Shown here: positions 62,480 to 64,000 of the stretch, piece after piece
How positions within the stretch are numbered: the first letter of the stretch is position 1
Layout of the letters: the number at the start of each line of letters is the position of its first letter
From: Saururus chinensis
Taxonomy: Eukaryota; Streptophyta; Magnoliopsida; Piperales; Saururaceae
Assembly (NCBI GenBank): GCA_035235625.1
Contig: CP141146.1
Span: 17,540,501-17,604,500 of the forward strand
Reading direction: 5' to 3'
DNA: 64,000 nucleotides
The notes under the pieces: generated by a model
What the model was told of the DNA's origin: nothing
Seen by the model: the letters and a program-made list of their open reading frames with translations, nothing else
The model's database searches: none
Translations under genes and position numbers: made by a program

Positions 62480-62938
62480 ATTCCTTGTAAGAGGGGAAGA
62501 ATGTAATGACCTGAATTTTGTAGGATTTCAATTTTCTTAATTTGTGCTACTTAAATTATAAGTTTCAATTGATGTGGTTTGAGGGGGAGAATATAATATG
62601 GGCCACCTAGTTTATTTATCGGTTGTTTTGGGGCTCAATCTGACGTGCTTAGGCTAGGAGAGCAGCATTGGGTTTTAAATTCAATGTTTTGTGAGTCATT
62701 TTCCCTTATGTATAAATTGCTTGGGTGAACAGGGGACCGACCATGGCGCACCGAATGATGTAGGTCTAATGGATTAAGTCATGTGAGAAGATACGCATCC
62801 CATGGGAAATTTCGTTAGAGTATATGATCAGAATAGCAACCCTACAGAGGGGAGAACGAGTTTTGAGTTGAAGTCCAAGCTTGTTAAAGATTGGCGATGG
62901 AGAATTGTGAGGATGCAATTGTTTAAAGTGGGGGAGAA
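62480..62938 (+). repeat. Duplicated polypurine tract / LTR-start junction
   Basis: The sequence TGGAGAATTG-G..., a purine tract and TGTAAT occurs twice: GAGGGGAAGAA|TGTAATGACC at 62502 and GGGGGAGAA|TGTAATATCC at 62939. Between them only a short LTR-like start (62502 to about 62700) and a second copy of the 3' internal end are seen. An older LTR junction has apparently been reduced and captured inside the internal region. Confidence 0.6.
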
Positions 62939-64000
62939 TGTAATATCCCAGACTTTCCTAGGTTTCAAAAACTAAACATGTGGAAAATAGGTTATTTGAT
63001 CCTTTGACATTCTGAGTAAAATAACTTCCTCAATAGAAAACATTTGTGGCTGAAACCTATGTGGTTAGAAAGTAGATAGAATGAGCTTCAAAACGCTACC
63101 AAGAACATGCAAATCGGAGTTCAAATAGGGGAGATATGACTGTTCGAATTTAAACATATCACACAGGGCATGTTTACCCAAATTGGACGTGCAAATTGGT
63201 CGTTTAAATTACTCTATGGGCCCAGTTAATTAAAGTGAAGAAAATTAATAAAAAAAGGCCCAAGTGGTTCCCCTTGTCCCAATTTCTAAGGGGGTTCCTA
63301 ATCCCCATAATTATAAAAAGGGCTTCCTAGGGCTCAATTAGGAGAGCTTTTGGGTTGAGGGGAGAGATAGAGAGAGAGAAGAGGGTCGCCAAAAGAGTTT
63401 CTGGGAAGCCTAGTCAACGACGATGATGGGGAGGAGGATCAAGCTCAAAGACTAGTGGTTAAGAGGTAAGAATGTAGAATAAATCAATTCTCCTTATGCT
63501 TAATATTGAATTAATAAGGTCGGTTGTATAGAGAGAAGGAGTGTAAGAACAACTGCCTAATTCTACCCGCCGCCGGCTGGCCACCCAGTTGATGAAGCCA
63601 TTAAATAGACTGAAAAAAGGGGGCTTTTTGGCCACTGGTTGGCCAAAAGACGGCGGCGGGGCAAATGTCGTTGGTTTCACTGTGCGCCGGCAGTTTGAAA
63701 GCCTTGGGCTTGTCCCCCCACTGTCGTGAGCATGGACAGCGCTGCCAGTGGCCCCTGGCCAGCTACGGGAGAGACGACTCGTGAAGTGGGTCGTCGGTTT
63801 GGACCGGGTCCAGGCCGGTCTAGGAAAAAAGAAAGAGAAAGTATCTAAACTGGCTCTGGTTCAAAGCCTTTTTCATGTCACAAAATATTTTTAATCACCC
63901 GAATTAGGAGCTCTGGTTTAGGGGCTTATAAGTGGGTTTAAAATTTAAGAAAATTCTAGTGATAGGTGTATGTGTACCCTAATTATAAACCAATGTACAA

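Overview
This window is nuclear DNA of an angiosperm, probably a woody non-grass eudicot or magnoliid. The evidence is plant-specific gene families, GT-AG introns and very dense nested plant transposons. I cannot name the species. Only two genes look intact, both on the minus strand: a membrane-anchored MYB/SANT protein (maMYB type) at 8285-9250, with a 5'-UTR intron reaching 10545, and a seven-exon rRNA-processing protein EFG1 at 48061-51937 that joins cleanly into 332 codons. No tRNA, rRNA, CRISPR or prokaryotic-type operon was recognised. The two genes have no visible relationship to each other.

Region 1-10.8 kb: a 3.6-kb solo LTR of Tekay/Del-like type (770-4364, perfect AAAGA target-site duplication, minus orientation), a short non-autonomous hAT element (4546-5241), degraded sequence, then the maMYB gene. 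Region 10.8-12.8 kb: a 2-kb Mutator-like element with ~150-bp terminal inverted repeats, carrying a remnant of a transposase N-terminus and lying just upstream of the inferred maMYB first exon. Region 13.2-30 kb: a broken autonomous Mutator-like element of the Kaonashi (KI) type, with a transposase on the plus strand (13.86-16.02 kb) and a DUF1985 + Ulp1-like cysteine protease gene on the minus strand (27.72-29.2 kb). It has been split by two later insertions with clean TSDs: 16031-21619 (GTTTG) and 22401-27678 (TTAAT). The second of these contains a third insertion at 24248-25644.

Region 30-38.7 kb: a degraded Ty1/copia element (LTR 30826-31249, gag, zinc knuckle and protease remnants), a ~1.6-kb near-continuous palindrome (foldback element, 32650-34245), a 171-bp hairpin MITE, and LTR fragments. 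Region 38.7-47.1 kb: two solo LTRs of one family in opposite orientation (38697-41468 plus, 44705-46852 minus), both inserted in copia-like debris. The minus copy has acquired a CCA/CCG trinucleotide array and a displaced 34-bp duplicate of its own TATA-box segment.

Region 48-52 kb: the EFG1 gene, with an LTR-like fragment and two tandem duplications in its fifth intron. Region 53.3-64 kb: a pile of Tekay/Del-like LTRs. A truncated minus LTR abuts a full 3.7-kb 5' LTR with primer-binding site (54971-58729). Into its internal region a small non-coding LTR element (58851 to beyond 64000) has inserted, and that element's 5' LTR holds another solo LTR (59806-61838). The window is therefore mainly a stratigraphic record of LTR, Mutator and foldback elements around two conserved housekeeping-type genes.
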